A DNA stretch of 5,218 bases from Desulfobacteraceae bacterium (GTDB lineage Bacteria; Desulfobacterota; DSM-4660; Desulfatiglandales; Desulfatiglandaceae): NCBI GenBank assembly GCA_030632525.1, contig DAOVUP010000144.1, positions 1 to 5,218 of the forward strand, read 5' to 3'. Positions within the stretch are counted from its first letter, which is position 1. Each line of letters opens with the position of its first letter. Under the pieces are notes generated by a model. It saw only the letters and a program-made list of their open reading frames with translations, made no database searches and had not been told where the DNA came from. Positions 4,735-5,218 of the stretch are shown here, piece after piece. A program made the translations under genes and the position numbers.

Positions 4735-5218
4735 TTACTCCTTTTCTTCTGTTTCTGCTGTTGATTCAGCCCCTTTTTCTACGGGTAAGCTAGCCTCTAT
4801 CATTTTATCCCTGAACTCATCCTCATATTCTTCATAGGTGTGGGTCTTCACAGGATAACTCCACGGATTCACATGCCTGACAAAGCGGCTGTTGTTGGCC
4901 AGATTCCTTGTCGGACTGAGAAATACACCGGCTACGTGCATCAACTTGCTGAAGGGGAAATAGGCGATCAAAACACAGAGGATAAATAGATGGATATAAA
5001 AAATCACACCAATCCCTTCGGGGGCAACCGGGGAAAACTTGAACAGGCCGATGGCCAATTCCTTTACCTTTGTAACATCAACCCTGAAGAGGTACCGCAT
5101 GAGCATACCCGAAAATCCAAGGGAAAGAATCAGAAAAAGAGGGAAATAGTCTGCAGGGAGGGATATATAACGAATCTGGGAATAGATGATCCTCCTTACA
5201 AGGAGCCAAGTGACCGCA
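4735..5218 (-). CDS. dsrM: DsrM, heme b membrane subunit of DsrMKJOP complex (3' part only)
   Basis: This is the C-terminal 160 residues of DsrM; the N-terminal half lies beyond the right window edge, and the frame is open to base 5218. DsrM is the NarI-like cytochrome b subunit that exchanges electrons between menaquinol and DsrK. Visible are two membrane segments (about residues 24-44 and 70-92 of the fragment) and histidines in FYIHLF (H76) and SKLMHVAG (H94), which fit heme b ligands. A conserved cytoplasmic tail contains SPTRN, RHVNPWSYPVK and a YEEYEDEFRDKM-like acidic stretch typical of DsrM. The extreme C-terminus is Glu/Lys/Ala rich and probably disordered. An internal ATG at 5106 is not the start, because the conserved open frame continues upstream through the motif SLPADYF. 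The TAA stop lies 2 bp before the dsrK ATG. The identification rests on the tail motifs and on the neighbouring genes. Confidence 0.95.
   Translation of the reverse strand, partial: AVTWLLVRRIIYSQIRYISLPADYFPLFLILSLGFSGMLMRYLFRVDVTKVKELAIGLFKFSPVAPEGIGVIFYIHLFILCVLIAYFPFSKLMHVAGVFLSPTRNLANNSRFVRHVNPWSYPVKTHTYEEYEDEFRDKMIEASLPVEKGAESTAETEEKE

Overview
The window carries most of a dsrMKJOP operon on the minus strand, so transcription runs from high to low coordinates. It encodes the membrane complex that links the (mena)quinone pool to DsrC and dissimilatory sulfite reduction. All five subunits are recognisable, in the canonical order M-K-J-O-P. A triheme DsrJ together with DsrO and DsrP points to a Gram-negative sulfate reducer or a close syntrophic relative (Desulfobacterota / former Deltaproteobacteria), because most Gram-positive sulfate reducers carry only dsrMK. 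The sequence does not fix the genus.

Layout in transcription order: the C-terminal 160 codons of dsrM (5218-4735, cut by the window edge); dsrK (4732-3101); dsrJ (3108-2722); dsrO (2722-1904); dsrP (1896-739). These genes are separated by 2 bp, overlap by 8 bp, overlap by 1 bp, and are separated by 7 bp, as expected for a translationally coupled operon making one complex. A 237-bp spacer follows (738-502). It holds a GC-rich hairpin just after dsrP, a TTGACA-type promoter candidate with an overlapping imperfect dyad, and a second stem-loop in the predicted leader. Next is a small, very acidic 2x[4Fe-4S] ferredoxin gene (501-313), then a strong intrinsic terminator (287-248). A roughly 215-bp gene-free stretch (247-32) with a pair of near-identical direct repeats leads to the first 10 codons of another minus-strand gene at the left edge (31-1).

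Functional picture (family knowledge plus inference): DsrM (heme b, membrane) and DsrK (cytoplasmic, HdrD-like with a CCG domain) form the quinol/DsrC thiol-disulfide module. DsrP (10-helix NrfD-like quinone protein), DsrO (Tat-exported four-cluster ferredoxin) and DsrJ (membrane-anchored triheme cytochrome c) form the periplasmic-facing module. The adjacent ferredoxin is a plausible soluble partner but could be independently expressed from its own promoter. No gene is supported on the plus strand, and there are no RNA genes, mobile elements or CRISPR arrays. Nothing in the window amounts to a wholly new system. The most unusual items are a strong palindrome inside the 5' end of dsrK, the ferredoxin with its structured leader, and the repeats upstream of the left-edge gene.
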